Assembly: GCA_016490735.1 (NCBI GenBank)
Contig: JAEMWC010000140.1
Location: 192,501-256,500, forward strand
Direction: 5' to 3'
Length of the DNA: 64,000 bases
Origin: Pachyseris speciosa
Lineage: Eukaryota > Cnidaria > Anthozoa > Scleractinia > Pachyseridae
Each line of letters opens with the position of its first letter. Position 1 is the stretch's first letter. The position numbers and the translations under genes are program-made. Positions 11,212 through 22,263 of this stretch are shown piece after piece. The notes under the pieces are model-generated. The model ran no database searches and was not told the origin of the DNA. It saw only the letters and a list, made by a program, of their open reading frames with translations.

Positions 11212-11466
11212 ACATTAAAGTGTACAAAAAAACCAATGTCATTCATTGCTTATTTCCGCTTTTAAATTTCCCAGGTGCAGCCATTTTGGATTTGATGACG
11301 TGTAATGGTTGCAGCTATTGTCAGGAAACAAATGAAGCAGAAGTCCTTTGTGTTAAACAAAAGGGCAACCATTACATGTTATCAAATCTAAAATGGCCGT
11401 GCCAGGGAAATTTAAAAGTGAAAATATAGGCGATGATGATATCAATTTTTCTGTACACTTAAATGT
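11212..11466. mobile_element. Fold-back MITE
   Basis: The left side begins ACATTAAAGTGTACA and the right side ends TGTACACTTAAATGT. A longer inner pairing (GCCATTTTGGATTTGAT with ATCAAATCTAAAATGGC, and GTAATGGTTGC with GCAACCATTAC) makes nearly the whole 255 bp self-complementary. Confidence 0.65.
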
Positions 11467-11520
11467 TTTATCCACGTTTTAAAACATAATTTGAAATCTA
11501 GTTAACATTTAGATTATGAG

Positions 11521-11590
11521 CTCGAGATTTCTATGGGTTGATAGTTGATGAGGCCGAAGGCCGAATCAACTATCACCCATAGAAATCGAG
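11521..11590. repeat. 70-bp near-perfect hairpin
   Basis: CTCGAGATTTCTATGGG at the left pairs with the complement at the right (CCCATAGAAATCGAG), with TGATAGTTGAT / ATCAACTATCA inside and a GGCCGAAGGCC tip. It lies just beyond the 3' end of the Crypton gene, so it may be part of that element's end, but Cryptons are not known for terminal hairpins. Confidence 0.6.
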
Positions 11591-11911
11591 AGCGAATAAT
11601 CTAATTGTTTTAGTAAAAATCATACCAAACGAGTCTTGTTTCGGTAAAAAAATACCAATTTAATGTTCATTTGTTGCATAACAACATCCACGTCCACGTG
11701 ATGAGTACGCCTGTATCACGCGCGCGGAATCTTTTTATTGACAGCTTGCTTTGACAACCCATTCAGTAAAACGAGAACAGCGCCGTGATCGAATAGATGC
11801 AAAGCGAAAGTTTAAATAAGTTCATGAAAAATATCTCGATCATCACTCAAAGTACACCAGACGGGCTGAAATTGTCCATCAATTAATGTCAGGGAAACTC
11901 TTTAAGGTCCT

Positions 11912-13343
11912 TTAACGGTAATTGTTTACGATGGACACCGTGCAATTGTGAAAACTGTATGGCTGTGGCTGAGCGAAGTTTTGGATTTGAACAACGTGCT
12001 GATTGTGTGGCTGTAACTGCGGGGTTGTCAACTGCATGTGGTCTGCGTCAAAACCACTGGTTGAAGGACCAGCTAAAGCGCTGGAAAGTGGACCGGATTC
12101 ACCGTTTGAAGTATGGCTCTGGCCACTGACAAAATGGCTCAAAATATTGACATGTTCTCTTTTTGCTGGAAAGATGCCCGAGCGTTGTATGATTCAATCG
12201 ATTGATCTGATTTATGCCCAGTTACCTCTTTAATGTGTCTTGCTTCCACATTGTGGTCAGACAAAACAGTCACTGCAGTAGCTCTTACACAGTGATTTGT
12301 AAGATGGGGCTCAATACCAGCTTTTTGGCTCATCTTCTTCATCATACTCCCGAGCATGGACTGGCCGATTGGGGCATTACAAAACCACACGTCGTCTTTA
12401 CGAGGATCAAATTTGGCTGAAATGGCTCTCGGACGCTGGAAGAGACAGCTTAATTCTGGGTGTAAATGCCTTAAATAATTATCCACAGTTTGGACAGGGC
12501 AGCGAGGGGAACCTTTCACCTCAAACATTTTACCATCCGACTCATCTGCGTTGTCATGGAGCCCACCTTGATGGTTTTTCGTGGACAGCACTGCACGGAG
12601 CTCGTAGTATCGTCTTCCCTCCGGAGTTTGTCGAAGACACAGCATTTGTTTCTCAAGATTTCTTTGACTTTCTCTGCCACGTTTGCCGAAGTACAGTGTC
12701 ACGTAAAACCATGCCGTTCGTAGAAGCTGCGTAGGATTTGTTGTTGTTGCCTCGCCAAGCTGCTGAGATTCATACAATGTCTCGAGTTGCTCGCTTGTTA
12801 TGGGAGCCTTGTGGACTACTGGACTTACTTGACCTCGTTTCACCATGTCTTTACAAACTGGATTTAGCGTTTCATTGGCCTTGTTGAACTCAGGGTCGCC
12901 AAATATGGACCACGGTTTGTTGTGAGGGTTTTGGCGGAGATAGCGGTCAATGGCCGCTCTGATAGCTTTCAGTGACGAAATCTTAAAACGACTGCCATCT
13001 TTTTGGCGAATGGACACGTAAAACATTTGCAGACAATTATTTAACTCTGTTTTTGACTGCTCTTCGATTGCACAGGTAAATTTGTTTTGGGTTTCAAACC
13101 ATTCTGAAACGAAAAAGCCATTGAAGTTTAATGAGGAAATCAGGAAAATGTTTCTTGTTTCTGATTTATCGCATTGAAACTGACAAGTAAATATCATTAA
13201 TTTGTATCATTTCTAAGCTTCTTACCGTTAAAAATTTTCATTCCATACTTAGTTGCCTGCCTAGTCTTCTTAGGAAATGAATTTTTCAGTAAAAGTTCTA
13301 AATCATCCTGCGAAACTTCGCAAAAGCGCGAAGACGTCGCCAT
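11912..13343 (-). pseudogene. Crypton-type tyrosine recombinase (one frame break)
   Basis: Two exons. Exon 1 (13226-13343) encodes MATSSRFCEVSQDDLELLL and ends at a GTAAG donor. Exon 2 begins at 13103 after a TTTCAG acceptor, and the phases agree. The catalytic C-terminal half has the tyrosine recombinase pattern: an arginine in [18 protein letters not shown], then NHCVRATAV (H-x-x-R), VTGHKS and the nucleophile tyrosine in QSIESYNAR. Such DUF3504-like recombinases mark animal Crypton DNA transposons, which insert by recombination without inverted repeats. The frame stops after MSIF at 12139. The expected Gln/Ser-rich tail continues in a neighbouring frame (11912-12142, ending NCTVSIVNNYR), so there is a one-base break near 12140. 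Confidence 0.75.
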
Positions 13344-14627
13344 TTTTGAAGAACACCTTCAACCACTGCACTCTAATGGCTGATAGTGTGCAGTAGCTAA
13401 GCCAATCAGATTACGGCATTTTCATTAGTATACTAGTAGATTTTTACTAATAATAATTATTATGTCCTACTAGTTAGCGCCAATTTGTTGTAAGAGTGGA
13501 GGTTCCCTTTAAGCCAATTTCACGAAATTGTGCCCTCCTGAAAATATTAATATCCTGAAGAAGCCCTGGCCTCAGTTCAGAGGATTGCCTTCTCCTTCAA
13601 ACGCAGCAGTCAAAGTTGAGATGTAAAAGAACCTACACACTGATCAAAGAGTTGGAAACATTGTCTCCAGTGCTGTGGTCTGTCCCCACATACATCTCAT
13701 GGTTGGATGGAGTCTGGGCAAGGGACAGACCCCCTGTTGGTCATGGAAACCACTTAGGAGGCCCTATGCGCCACTTGGCATCGATAACGACTGATGACTA
13801 CAGTGCCAGTTCTGGCTCACATGAAATAAAATCAGCAGATTGGAGTGCACTTAAGGAGGCTCACAAAAGTTGTTTTGGCTTGGAAATATGTGCTGTTTGA
13901 AAAAATATTGCATAGAAGCTAAGAAATATACATTAAACAAAAGTGATATCAGCTATGCTGCATGTGAAGAAACTAACTCTAATATAGAGCATTCTTGTTG
14001 CATTTTGGCTCTGATGGTGTGACATAGTGACAGGCTCATGAAGATCAAGCTCAAACTCTTGGAACGACAATGGCAGTCCTGCTTACCTCCTAATAAAGCC
14101 ATACCTCTGTCACCTTTCCTGTGAAAGCATACAACAACATGTAAATATAAGCAATTCTAACCATTTGACATGGAAACATGCCTGCCTTTTTTCCACGAAG
14201 TTAGCTATCTATAAGTCAGTTACCAATAATATAATTTGATGATGTTGTCTTGCCGCATGGCAATACGTGCACGTGGCTCAGTGTAGCAAGGAAGGTGTGA
14301 GTGATATTAATGTATTATTAATGATGCTTTCAAACTGAAGTTGGATAAACTGTACTAGGTTGGAGGGGAGCATGTAGCTCATTTCTTTTTGTTTTTTAAA
14401 TAGTTTTTATTATTAATTGACAATGTACATATTACATGACATCAAGTAGCAAGTGCAAATACAGTGACTGGGGTTATTGTTGATGATGTTATGGTATTAT
14501 TGTTGATGCTCATTTCTTACCCCTTCCCCTTCCCCACCCAATCTCTTTCTCACTTCTCACTCCAGCCCATCATCATGGCGTCAACAACAACAATAAACTA
14601 AAAGTTTGATACAAATGGGGAACTTAC
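13344..14627. other. Intergenic or intronic; no gene seen
   Basis: If the quinone oxidoreductase exon at 14628-14892 belongs to a live gene, this stretch is its first intron. A 94-codon frame at 13616-13900 has no domain I know. Confidence 0.4.
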
Positions 14628-14892
14628 TTCCATTTGCCAGTGCACTCGTTGCCGACCTCCTCTACCACACCAGCAACCTCCAGTCCCAGGATGTCCGACT
14701 CCCCGGGCGGGGAAGGGTACAGGCCCTCCGCTGTAGTGCGTCTGCTCGATTCAGAGCAGTGTAATGTGCGCGGAGCAGTGCCTGAGTTTTCCCTGCTGTT
14801 GGCTTAGCTACCGTTCCTATGCTCATATTCTCAACACCACCAGGCTTATACACGACGGCTTTCATGGTAGAATTTCCAGAAACTGACGCCAT
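14628..14892 (-). CDS. PIG3-like quinone oxidoreductase, exon 1
   Basis: The start MASVSGNSTMKAVVYKPGG is the first beta strand of the zinc-free medium-chain dehydrogenase fold, and ALLRAHYTALNRADALQRR is the conserved N-terminal 'N-R-A-D' helix of NADPH:quinone reductases of the TP53I3/PIG3 type. Downstream, ILGLEVAG and VGNECTGKW are readable in a neighbouring frame just before a GTAAGT donor (14622-14627). The frame change sits at a short run of Gs around 14725: one G fewer than expected. Either the gene is broken or the assembly lost a base. Later exons would lie below 14620 or outside the window. Another in-frame ATG lies at 14943. The protein would act in the cytosol and reduce quinones with NADPH. 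Confidence 0.7.
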
Positions 14893-15128
14893 TTTCAAGA
14901 TGTGAAACGAAGCAAAGAAGATATTTACGCTTACCTTTCTCATAAATGGCGGACCACGGCCGACGATTGATTATTGTTTTACATGTATGTAAATTAGCCC
15001 TACCAACCTCACGCAGAGTAAAAATTCTATTGAATTTTGCGCATATATGCTAACGAGGTTAGTAAGGCTAATTAGCTTTAAAATAAAATTATAATTTGCC
15101 GGGAGATGTTGTTTTCGACGAGGGTAGT

Positions 15129-15137
15129 CTGGGTTGA
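15129..15137. repeat. Target-site duplication of L1 (3' side)
   Basis: CTGGGTTGA here recurs exactly at 51461-51469, just beyond the L1 5' end. The T-rich run that follows at 15138 is the L1 tail read on the opposite strand. Confidence 0.65.
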
Positions 15138-15645
15138 CTTTATTTTTTTAGTTATTTTTTTAATAATATTTATTGATATTAAACATTGTAAAGCACAAAT
15201 ACGGATACAATTACAGAACCGATAAGATTACGTACACTTACAGTTAGAGTATTACTTACATTACAAATACAGAAATAATAAAACTAAAAATACAAGACAG
15301 CAAGAAATAAGATTATAACCGTATGCTGTAAGAAATTTCCAGAGTAACCACAGAAACATTATTGAAATAAATGAATTAATTTACCCATTTCTTTAAGTGC
15401 TGCAAAAGTTTGTTGTTCTCCCTTGCAATATGAAGCTCAATATTATATATACGCTTAGTCCTGGCTGTAAAAGCTGTATTATCGAATTTTCCAAGAATCA
15501 AATCTGTCTCTTTTAATGTATTTATTTGGATTCCATTGCCCCTTAACCAAGACAAAACGTGTTTCCAAAAACCAGAAGCTACTTTTCGCGAGAAAAATAA
15601 ATGCTCAATGGATTCTATATCTTCTTGGCAAAAGGTACAGCATAG
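15138..15645 (-). pseudogene. L1 ORF2 C-terminal zinc finger and 3' UTR
   Basis: On the minus strand, 15645 downwards encodes CTFCQEDIESIEHLFFSR followed by FWKHVLSWL. This is the cysteine/histidine cluster found at the C-terminus of L1-like reverse transcriptases. The reading frame ends near 15440, then comes an A/T-rich 3' UTR and tail. It is cut off from the preceding segment (17147) by the inserted repeat. Confidence 0.7.
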
Positions 15646-17146
15646 TTAACAAATACAGAAGCCTCGCCTGTGATCTGTTCTGTTGTAAAGCACGCAGGAA
15701 GCGGATAGAGCACGAAAGAAGTGTAGGGGAAACACGAGACGTAGTCGAGTGTTTTCCCTACTTCTTGAGTGCTCTATCCGCTTCCTAAGTGCTTTACAAC
15801 AGAACAGATCACAGGCGAGGCTTCTTTATTTGTTTTATAATAAAGAATTTCTTAATTTCCCCACGCATTCGGCTAAAATTTTCGGAAAACTTTATTTTCC
15901 AAATCGTACGAGTGGCGTCAGCCGTACACCCTCCGTACATCTGTACTCTGATAAGGTACGCTAAAACAGACCAATCACAATCCTTGTTAGAATGGTTCAA
16001 AACATTTTATTGGTTGAAACAGACCAAAGCTGTCAAAATGTCAAATCATCTAAGTTCGGAAACCATCAAAGTGCGAGTAGTCGCGAGTAGTTTTTTGGCC
16101 TAAAATCGGGATTGAAAAGCAAATTGTTCAGTAAAATCCAGCTGAAATTCGCTAAAAAAGCTGTAAAGATCAAGAGCTAGATTTAAAAGATACTCAGGAT
16201 GATGAATTTCCGAGTGATAAACGGAATAGCAAAAGAGGTTTCACGTGAAAAGCTTAAAACTTGGATCGACTTCGATGGAGCCCGGCGTAGCTGAATTGTG
16301 TGGTTGAAAAAGAAAATGATTCAACGCCTCAAGGGATTTTACTTTACCATGGCATCTTGCAGCTCACCAAAAAAGGTTCACAGAACAGTTTACCATTAAT
16401 GAGAGGAACGAGTAGCTCAAACTCGGTAGAAACCGTTGGGACAAACGGTTTGTTGTTTACGGAGGCCTGTTTTTAAGTGGATGTGTATTTTCAAGTGGTG
16501 GAACCTTAGTCTACAGCACAGGTAAATAAATTGAAGCTTTGAACATTTGGTTTGATCTTTGTTACTTTTGTTCAGGACTGAAACTCTTATTTATCTCTCG
16601 ACTGGATGTAAATAATAATCATCTACACTCGTTTTGGACGCAAATTAAAAAGTAGTAGTGTTTGTTTGGCTTGCGAAGGAAAGTGTTTTTACTTCGCTTG
16701 GCTGACTGTTTTTCGACGTGCCTCGGCATTGTTGAGAAGATTTTATCCTTCTGTTTTTAACACGTAATTGGAATGAGTCCTCTTGAAATTAAGGGTTAAT
16801 ATCACTTGTGTTTCCAGAGAGTGCTGAAATTGCCCTTGTCGCTGCGCGACTCGCACAATTTCAGCAACTTCTAATTCTGAAAACACCTGTGATATTAATA
16901 TCATGCTGTTATTTGTGGTGTTACTCGCAGAAGCATCTTCCAAATCCATTGAGGCTAAGAGCTCGTTTTCATACTCGATTTCTGGGTCGTATAAGACGCC
17001 TCACTCAAAATAAAAACCGTAGGAAAAATTCAGAAACTGGTCGGCCACTTTTCATTTGGGTCGACTCGATTTGCGTGAGACCGTAGCCGATAAAGTACGC
17101 TGTTTTAACCAATCAGAGCGCGCCTTATATCAAAACTTTATTATAA
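15646..17146. mobile_element. Repeat inserted in L1, with a long hairpin at one end
   Basis: This splits the L1 frame between GVTDS (from 17147 upward) and CTFCQED (to 15645). The left end is a long hairpin: 15658-15735 pairs with 15749-15824 around a 13-base centre. The middle part (about 16230-16960) matches the repeat at 60120-60960, including GTGTGGTTGAAAAA and CATCTTGCAGCTCACCAA. No transposase frame could be found. The superfamily is unknown. Confidence 0.6.
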
Positions 17147-19564
17147 AGAGTCAGTTACGCCGAACCGAAATAGCTTTTCATTGGTGTAAACAATACAGTT
17201 TAGTATTTTATATTGAAATTCCCTAAGTTTGGATTCTAATGTGGCGATAAAGGCTAAGGAATAAACCTTTTCCCAATCAACAGCTGTATCTGAATACTTA
17301 TCTTGTAACTTCTGCTTAGCGGTGGGCGGGATCTGTTTTTTTCTCAATGAAGAGTTGATAAATCTGTTTTGAGGAGACATCAGAAATTGGAGTTAAGTTA
17401 CCGTTGTCTGTTTTGATTGTCGGAGTGCTCGGAATGGGAGCTCTTAATAATGATACATTAGTGGAAGTTTTAGCAAGAGTAAGCCATTCAGCCGGGATTG
17501 AGTTAATTTTACTCATAAGAAAAAATCTTTGCTCTGGAGAAATTAAAGGTGTTAGAAAATCTAGTGAGAAGGAACTGCCTACAGAGATTAGATCACCTAT
17601 TCTCAAAAAACCAAGGTCAATTAAATCCTTTCTGTACGCAGACCTTTTTTCTACACAAAGAAATTTATTGTTCCAAATTATCTCACTTAGGACCTCTTGT
17701 GACGAACTCGGCTTTTTCCCGTTTAGATCCGACCACGCATCAAAACATTCCTTATAGTATGCAGGCAACTGGATCTTTAACTTAGAGACATCGAAATTAC
17801 AATGCAAGACAAAACATCCGCCAATAGGTGATAGCAGTTTGTTCAAGATCGTTTTCCAGGGACTTGGATACTCCTCTACAAATTTTTTCAGAAAGGTTAC
17901 TCGCTTTGCTTTAATCATGGAATCAATATCTAGCATTTTCAATCCTCCTTTCTTTTGGTCTGATATCAAGGCCTGGCGTTTAACTTTATCCTTCCCGTTC
18001 CAGATAAAGCCGTACAGAATCGAGTTCACTTCCTTGACTAAATCATTAGATATCGCTATTACAGAGGCCCTATACATAAGTTTGGGGATAGCAAAGGTCT
18101 TGACAATTTGGACTCTTCCTATTATAGACAGGTTTCTCCATTTTCCACATGTTTATTGATTTCTTTATAGCCTTCAATGTTTGGGTAAAATTCAAATCAT
18201 GTCTTTGCTTTAAGTCGTGACCGAAATACACTCCGAGGATTTTGATGGTTTCACAAACCTTGTGCTTTGCAAAAACTAAGTCCTGTGTAGTGTTGTTACC
18301 AAGGGCTAACATTTCTGTTTTTTCATGATTAACCTTCAAACCAGAGAAGGCACCGAAACACTCAAGTACCTGAAATAGTGTTGTATACGAATCTCCCTCT
18401 CTTAGAAAACTCGTCATATCGTCCGCAAATAAGGACAACTTGACTGTCTCTTCCCCAATTCGAAAACCATGAATTTTGCTATCACTTCTTATCCGTTCCG
18501 CCAAGATCTCAAGTGCAATAATAAACAGATATGGAGAGAGTGGGTCTCCCTGCCGGACCCCTCTACTCAAAGAAAATGGTGCAGTGGTGAAACCATTATT
18601 CATTACGCAACTAGATACATTATTATAAAGAACTCGGATCCAGTGAATGAAAGAAGGGCCAAAATTGAATTTATGCAGTGTTCTGATTAAGAAATTAAAA
18701 TTTAGTGTATCGAAGGCTTTCTCAAAGTCTATTGCTATCAAAAGACCAGTCAAATTATTCCGTTTTGTATAGTCAACCATATCATCAATTGTTCTGATTG
18801 CGTCAAAAATAGATCTGCCTTTGACAAAAGCATTCTGATTAGCATGAATTATAGAAGGTAAACCTTTTTCTAAACGTTTTGCTAATACTTTAGACATTAT
18901 TTTTGTATCCACATTAATTAGAGATATCGGTCGCCAGTTCTTGATCATTCTTTTATCCTTTCCTTTCTTTTCAATTAGCGTTATAATTGCTTGTTTTTGC
19001 GAATTTGAAAGTTCGCCAAATTCATAAGAATAATCAATACTGTCTACAATGTACTTTCCAAACAGTGACCAAAAGGCCAGATAAAACTCAGCCGTCAATC
19101 CATCATTCCCAGGTGTTTTGTTTTTTTGGAAAGACTGTAGAGCCGAGAAGCATTCGTTATATGTTATTCGTCCTTCACAAGCTGAACGTAGCTCTTCAGA
19201 TAGGAACCTCTATATCAAAGAAGGTTGACTCGGATGTGTGACAGCTGTATCTTTATAGAGATTTGAATAAAATAATTCCAACTCCGACAATATGGTCTTT
19301 GGGTTTGTCGTTAGCTTTCCATCATCAAGAAAGATTTTTCTTACACTACTTCGTTTCTTATTTGACTTTTCTAAGTTCAAAAAATATTTGTTATTTTTTT
19401 CACCTTTTTCATACCAAGTAGCTCGGGAGCGTATAATAGCGCCTTGAGTGACATAATCGTAAAATTCTTCATACTCAGCCTTTGCACATTCTAACTCCTC
19501 CATATTTTGCTTTGTCGGATCGATGTCACATTTTTTGGTATAATCACGTAATTTTTCTTCTAGC

Positions 19565-19849
19565 AACGAAAACGTAAAGCTTGTGTGATGTGGCTGGAGT
19601 GATAAGGATACTTTACAAATTAATCTGATCAAGTAAGCTGAAGCCACTCTAAGGGCACTAAGGCCACAAGGTAGCGGGCATTACCCCTTAAATCTACCCA
19701 AGCAAAGATTGAGCCCAAGCATTAGCAGCCATGGACAGCTGTTTCGGCCTTGTTAGGCCTCATCAGCATGGCATAGCTAATGCTCAGGCTCAAGTACCCA
19801 CATATCAATAAACATTGCTTATTTTATGGATATTTGTGAAGTATCCTTA
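19565..19849. mobile_element. SINE-like repeat inserted in L1
   Basis: It starts AACGAAAACGTAAAGC and contains GCTGTTTCGGCCTTGTTAGG. It is flanked by TAATTTTTCTTCTAGC (19549-19564) and TAATTTTTCTTCCAGC (19850-19865), a 16-bp duplication with one change. Removing insert plus one copy restores the L1 peptide KLEEKLRDYTKK. A long, variable-length duplication argues for retroposition. Related copies lie at 52494-53161. Confidence 0.75.
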
Positions 19850-20590
19850 TAATTTTTCTTCCAGCTTACTTTCTTTCTCTCTTCTACTTCTGGCTCTTGT
19901 TTTACTATAACTGATGGTAAGTTGTCGTATTTTATACTTCAATAAATCCCACAAGACACGTTTGTCAACAACATCTTTGAATTCTTCCAGCCAACCTTTC
20001 AAATTCTCGTCAAGGAGATCACAATAATCTTGGTCATTTACAAGACTGGAATTAAATTTCCAGAAACTTGGTCCCCGAATGCCGTCCTCTACACCGCTAA
20101 AAGACAAAGATATCGCAGAGTGATCTGAATCCCATCAATTAAATCAGGCTGATTTAATTGATGGGATTACTTGATCTACGTGGTCCACATCCTCTTGAAG
20201 AGAATCACTAATCAACCAAAAATCTAGTCTTCTCTGAATAATCAGAGTTTTTTTGACGCCACGTAAAACGTGCTGTCATAGGGTTTCTGACACGCACATA
20301 TCAAGCAAGTCTTGTTCCAAACAAATTAAATGTCTCCTAACACCTTTACTTAATCCTTAACTTTCTTTATGCCACCACTACCACCAAGATCCTGATCGAA
20401 TACAACATTGAAATCGCCTCCTAAAACAATAGAATATTCAGAAACCATGAAAGCGTTTAACTCATCGGAAATAGATTTAAAAAACTCGCATTGCTCAGCA
20501 CACTTTTTTGGCGCATAGATGTTCAGTAGTAAAAAAGCGGAATCCTGTATTGTTGCCTCTAGGAGTATATAACGGCCTAGTGCGTCCACT

Positions 20591-20594
20591 TTAA
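20591..20594. repeat. TTAA target duplication, left of Kolobok
   Basis: TTAA directly abuts the terminal AGGGACTATGTCA. The partner is at 49726-49729. Confidence 0.85.
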
Positions 20595-20855
20595 AGGGAC
20601 TATGTCACACCCGGCGCATGCGCACATTGAAGCGAAACTTTTTGAAAACGTAGGGCAAACTATTTCAATTTCCGTCGAGGAATTAGTGTCATCGTTAAAA
20701 TCTGCTTATATCCTTATCATCCTTGGGAAAATTCTCAAAATTTTTATCCAGCAGCCGTCTTCAGTGTTGATAGAATCTGTTTGTTGTGGTATTTTGGTAG
20801 AGTTCTCGTTTAATTGGCATTGTCACTGAGGCAAAGTTGGTCTACGTTCTTTGTT

Positions 20856-21920
20856 ATGTCGTCCCGTGGTGGCCGTCGACCTGGAAGTGGTCGGAGAAGG
20901 ATCTACGACAGTACTCACACAAGAATTAAAGTCTGGCAGAGGGGCCATCAACGAATGTGGTTGGATAGCATTATTTACTCGTCGTGGGTTTCGGCAAAGT
21001 TTAAATGCGGCTACGCAAGTGACTCGGCATTTGCATGCCATCTTCTATCTTTGGAGCAAAGACGAAGGTCAATATACACGTATGAAATAATCTAGAGATT
21101 TTAATATCTGCCACGTTGGTATCGTTCGGTCTATATATCGCAATGTTTCAGATGTTTGTTGACTGATTTGTTATTTTTCTTTCGTCAAGGGAAAACGAAA
21201 GAAACGACTCTGCTTGTGAAATCAACCATTTGCAAGGAAGCCATCGCCGAAAGCTGCGAAAGCGAGCACGAGAAGAGCCACTAGAAGATGTCAGTAATGG
21301 TATGTTTGAGCTTATATTTAATTTATAGACTCCCAAAATTCTGATCAGAAGTATACGATACGATACGATACAAGTTCATAGTATATAATTATTTGTACAA
21401 TAGTATAGCATTGCTTGAGAAGAAGCAAACAAAAGTGGTCTGAACCTTACTATGCTTTTTAAAGGTCCTCTTACTTCGACTCCAGTTCAATCCACGGGAT
21501 ATAAAAGAAAGTTCTCCATGCAGGAAAGTCCCTTGAACCAGGCCATGTCTTTCAATGAGTAAGTTGTATGTTGTGTATTCTGTTATAATTCGCAGGCAGT
21601 ACAGATGCAAGGGATAAACTTGTCAGTTTCACTGAAAACATTTCAACATACTAAATTGTTTATGCAGGGTTTATTGCAGTACCACTTAGATTTATGTATG
21701 TGGATTTCTATCTTAGTTTATTACCCGGGTAAAATAGTTTATTACACTATTTTATGGCACTTCACATTTGTTACAAGAGATTACCTTTTGAACTATTTTA
21801 TAACAGGCTGTATTTTTATGTTGTTAGGTCAGTTTCAGTGGACATAACTGGTTTGAGTGGAGCAGAGGTTCACTCAGTTGCAAATTCTTCATGTACATAC
21901 AAGATTCAAAATGACTCAGT
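20856..21920 (+). pseudogene. Kolobok transposase, exons 1 to 4 (first part)
   Basis: Exons: 20856-21079 (MSSRGGRRPGSGRRRIYD… with a basic start), 21190-21299, 21465-21558 and 21828-21920. The donors GTATGA, GTATGT and GTAAGT and the acceptors CAAG, AAAG and TTAG all give matching phases. The N-terminus is basic and probably binds DNA. Exon 4 is cut after the codons for KIQNDS by the Polinton and continues at 42228. Whether any transcript still bridges 20 kb of insertion is doubtful. Confidence 0.7.
21915..21920. repeat. Polinton target-site duplication, left
   Basis: CTCAGT, identical to 42222-42227. A six-base duplication is the usual size for Polintons. Confidence 0.95.
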
Positions 21921-22197
21921 AGTAGTATAGTGTTTGGGGTACGAAATCATTTGATCTCGTTTTCCCCAAACTACTACTGCCTTCTGGTCTCGTATTCTGG
22001 AATATATAGTTATTTAATTTGATGGAATATATAGTTATTTAATTTGATGAAATATATAGTTATTTAATTTGATGGAATATATAGTTATTTAATTTGATGT
22101 AATCTATAGTTGTTCAATCTGATGGAACCAAGGTCAGCACACTTCATAAAATGCGTGACATTCTCGGAAAACAGGGAATGAGTCATCGCCTATAGCT
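21921..22197. repeat. Left terminal inverted repeat of the Polinton
   Basis: Matches the reverse complement of 41918-42221 with very few differences. The first 58 bases (21921-21978) can fold on themselves: AGTAGT…TTTGGGG with CCCCAAA…ACTACT around a near-palindromic 20-base centre. Bases 21999-22123 are five tandem copies of a 25-base unit (GGAATATATAGTTATTTAAT plus TTGAT). The right repeat has an extra 27-base duplication. Confidence 0.95.
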
Positions 22198-22263
22198 ATT
22201 ATTTCTCACGTGACGTCATGTGTTAGTTGCATAAAGAAATAATAGCTCACATAATATTATAGA

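Larger units (their letters stand above)
17147..20594 (-). pseudogene. L1 ORF2: endonuclease C-part and reverse transcriptase
   Basis: Reading downwards from 20590: the rest of the APE endonuclease (LLNIYAPKK, VLGGDFNVVFDQDLGG), a linker, the reverse transcriptase (NWRPISLINVDTKIMSKVLA; NQNAFVKGRSIFDAI; IAIDFEKAFDTLNF with the first catalytic Asp; SRGVRQGDPLSPYLF; SLFADD with the catalytic Asp pair near 18415-18430), then the thumb and C-terminal region to about 17147. The frame is broken at several places: near 18075, around 19100-19210, at a 39-bp palindrome at 20130-20168, and by the SINE-like insertion at 19565-19849. The protein would nick DNA and prime cDNA synthesis at the nick. Confidence 0.85.

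Noticed and set aside
11545..11575. Hammerhead-like core (TGATGAGGCCGAAGGCCGAA)
   Set aside because: The words look like a hammerhead, but the invariant C before TGATGA and the AAA after CGAA are missing, and the flanks form one plain palindrome instead of three stems with a cleavage triplet.
13616..13900. 94-codon frame, plus strand
   Set aside because: No family recognised, no splice signals that join it to anything.
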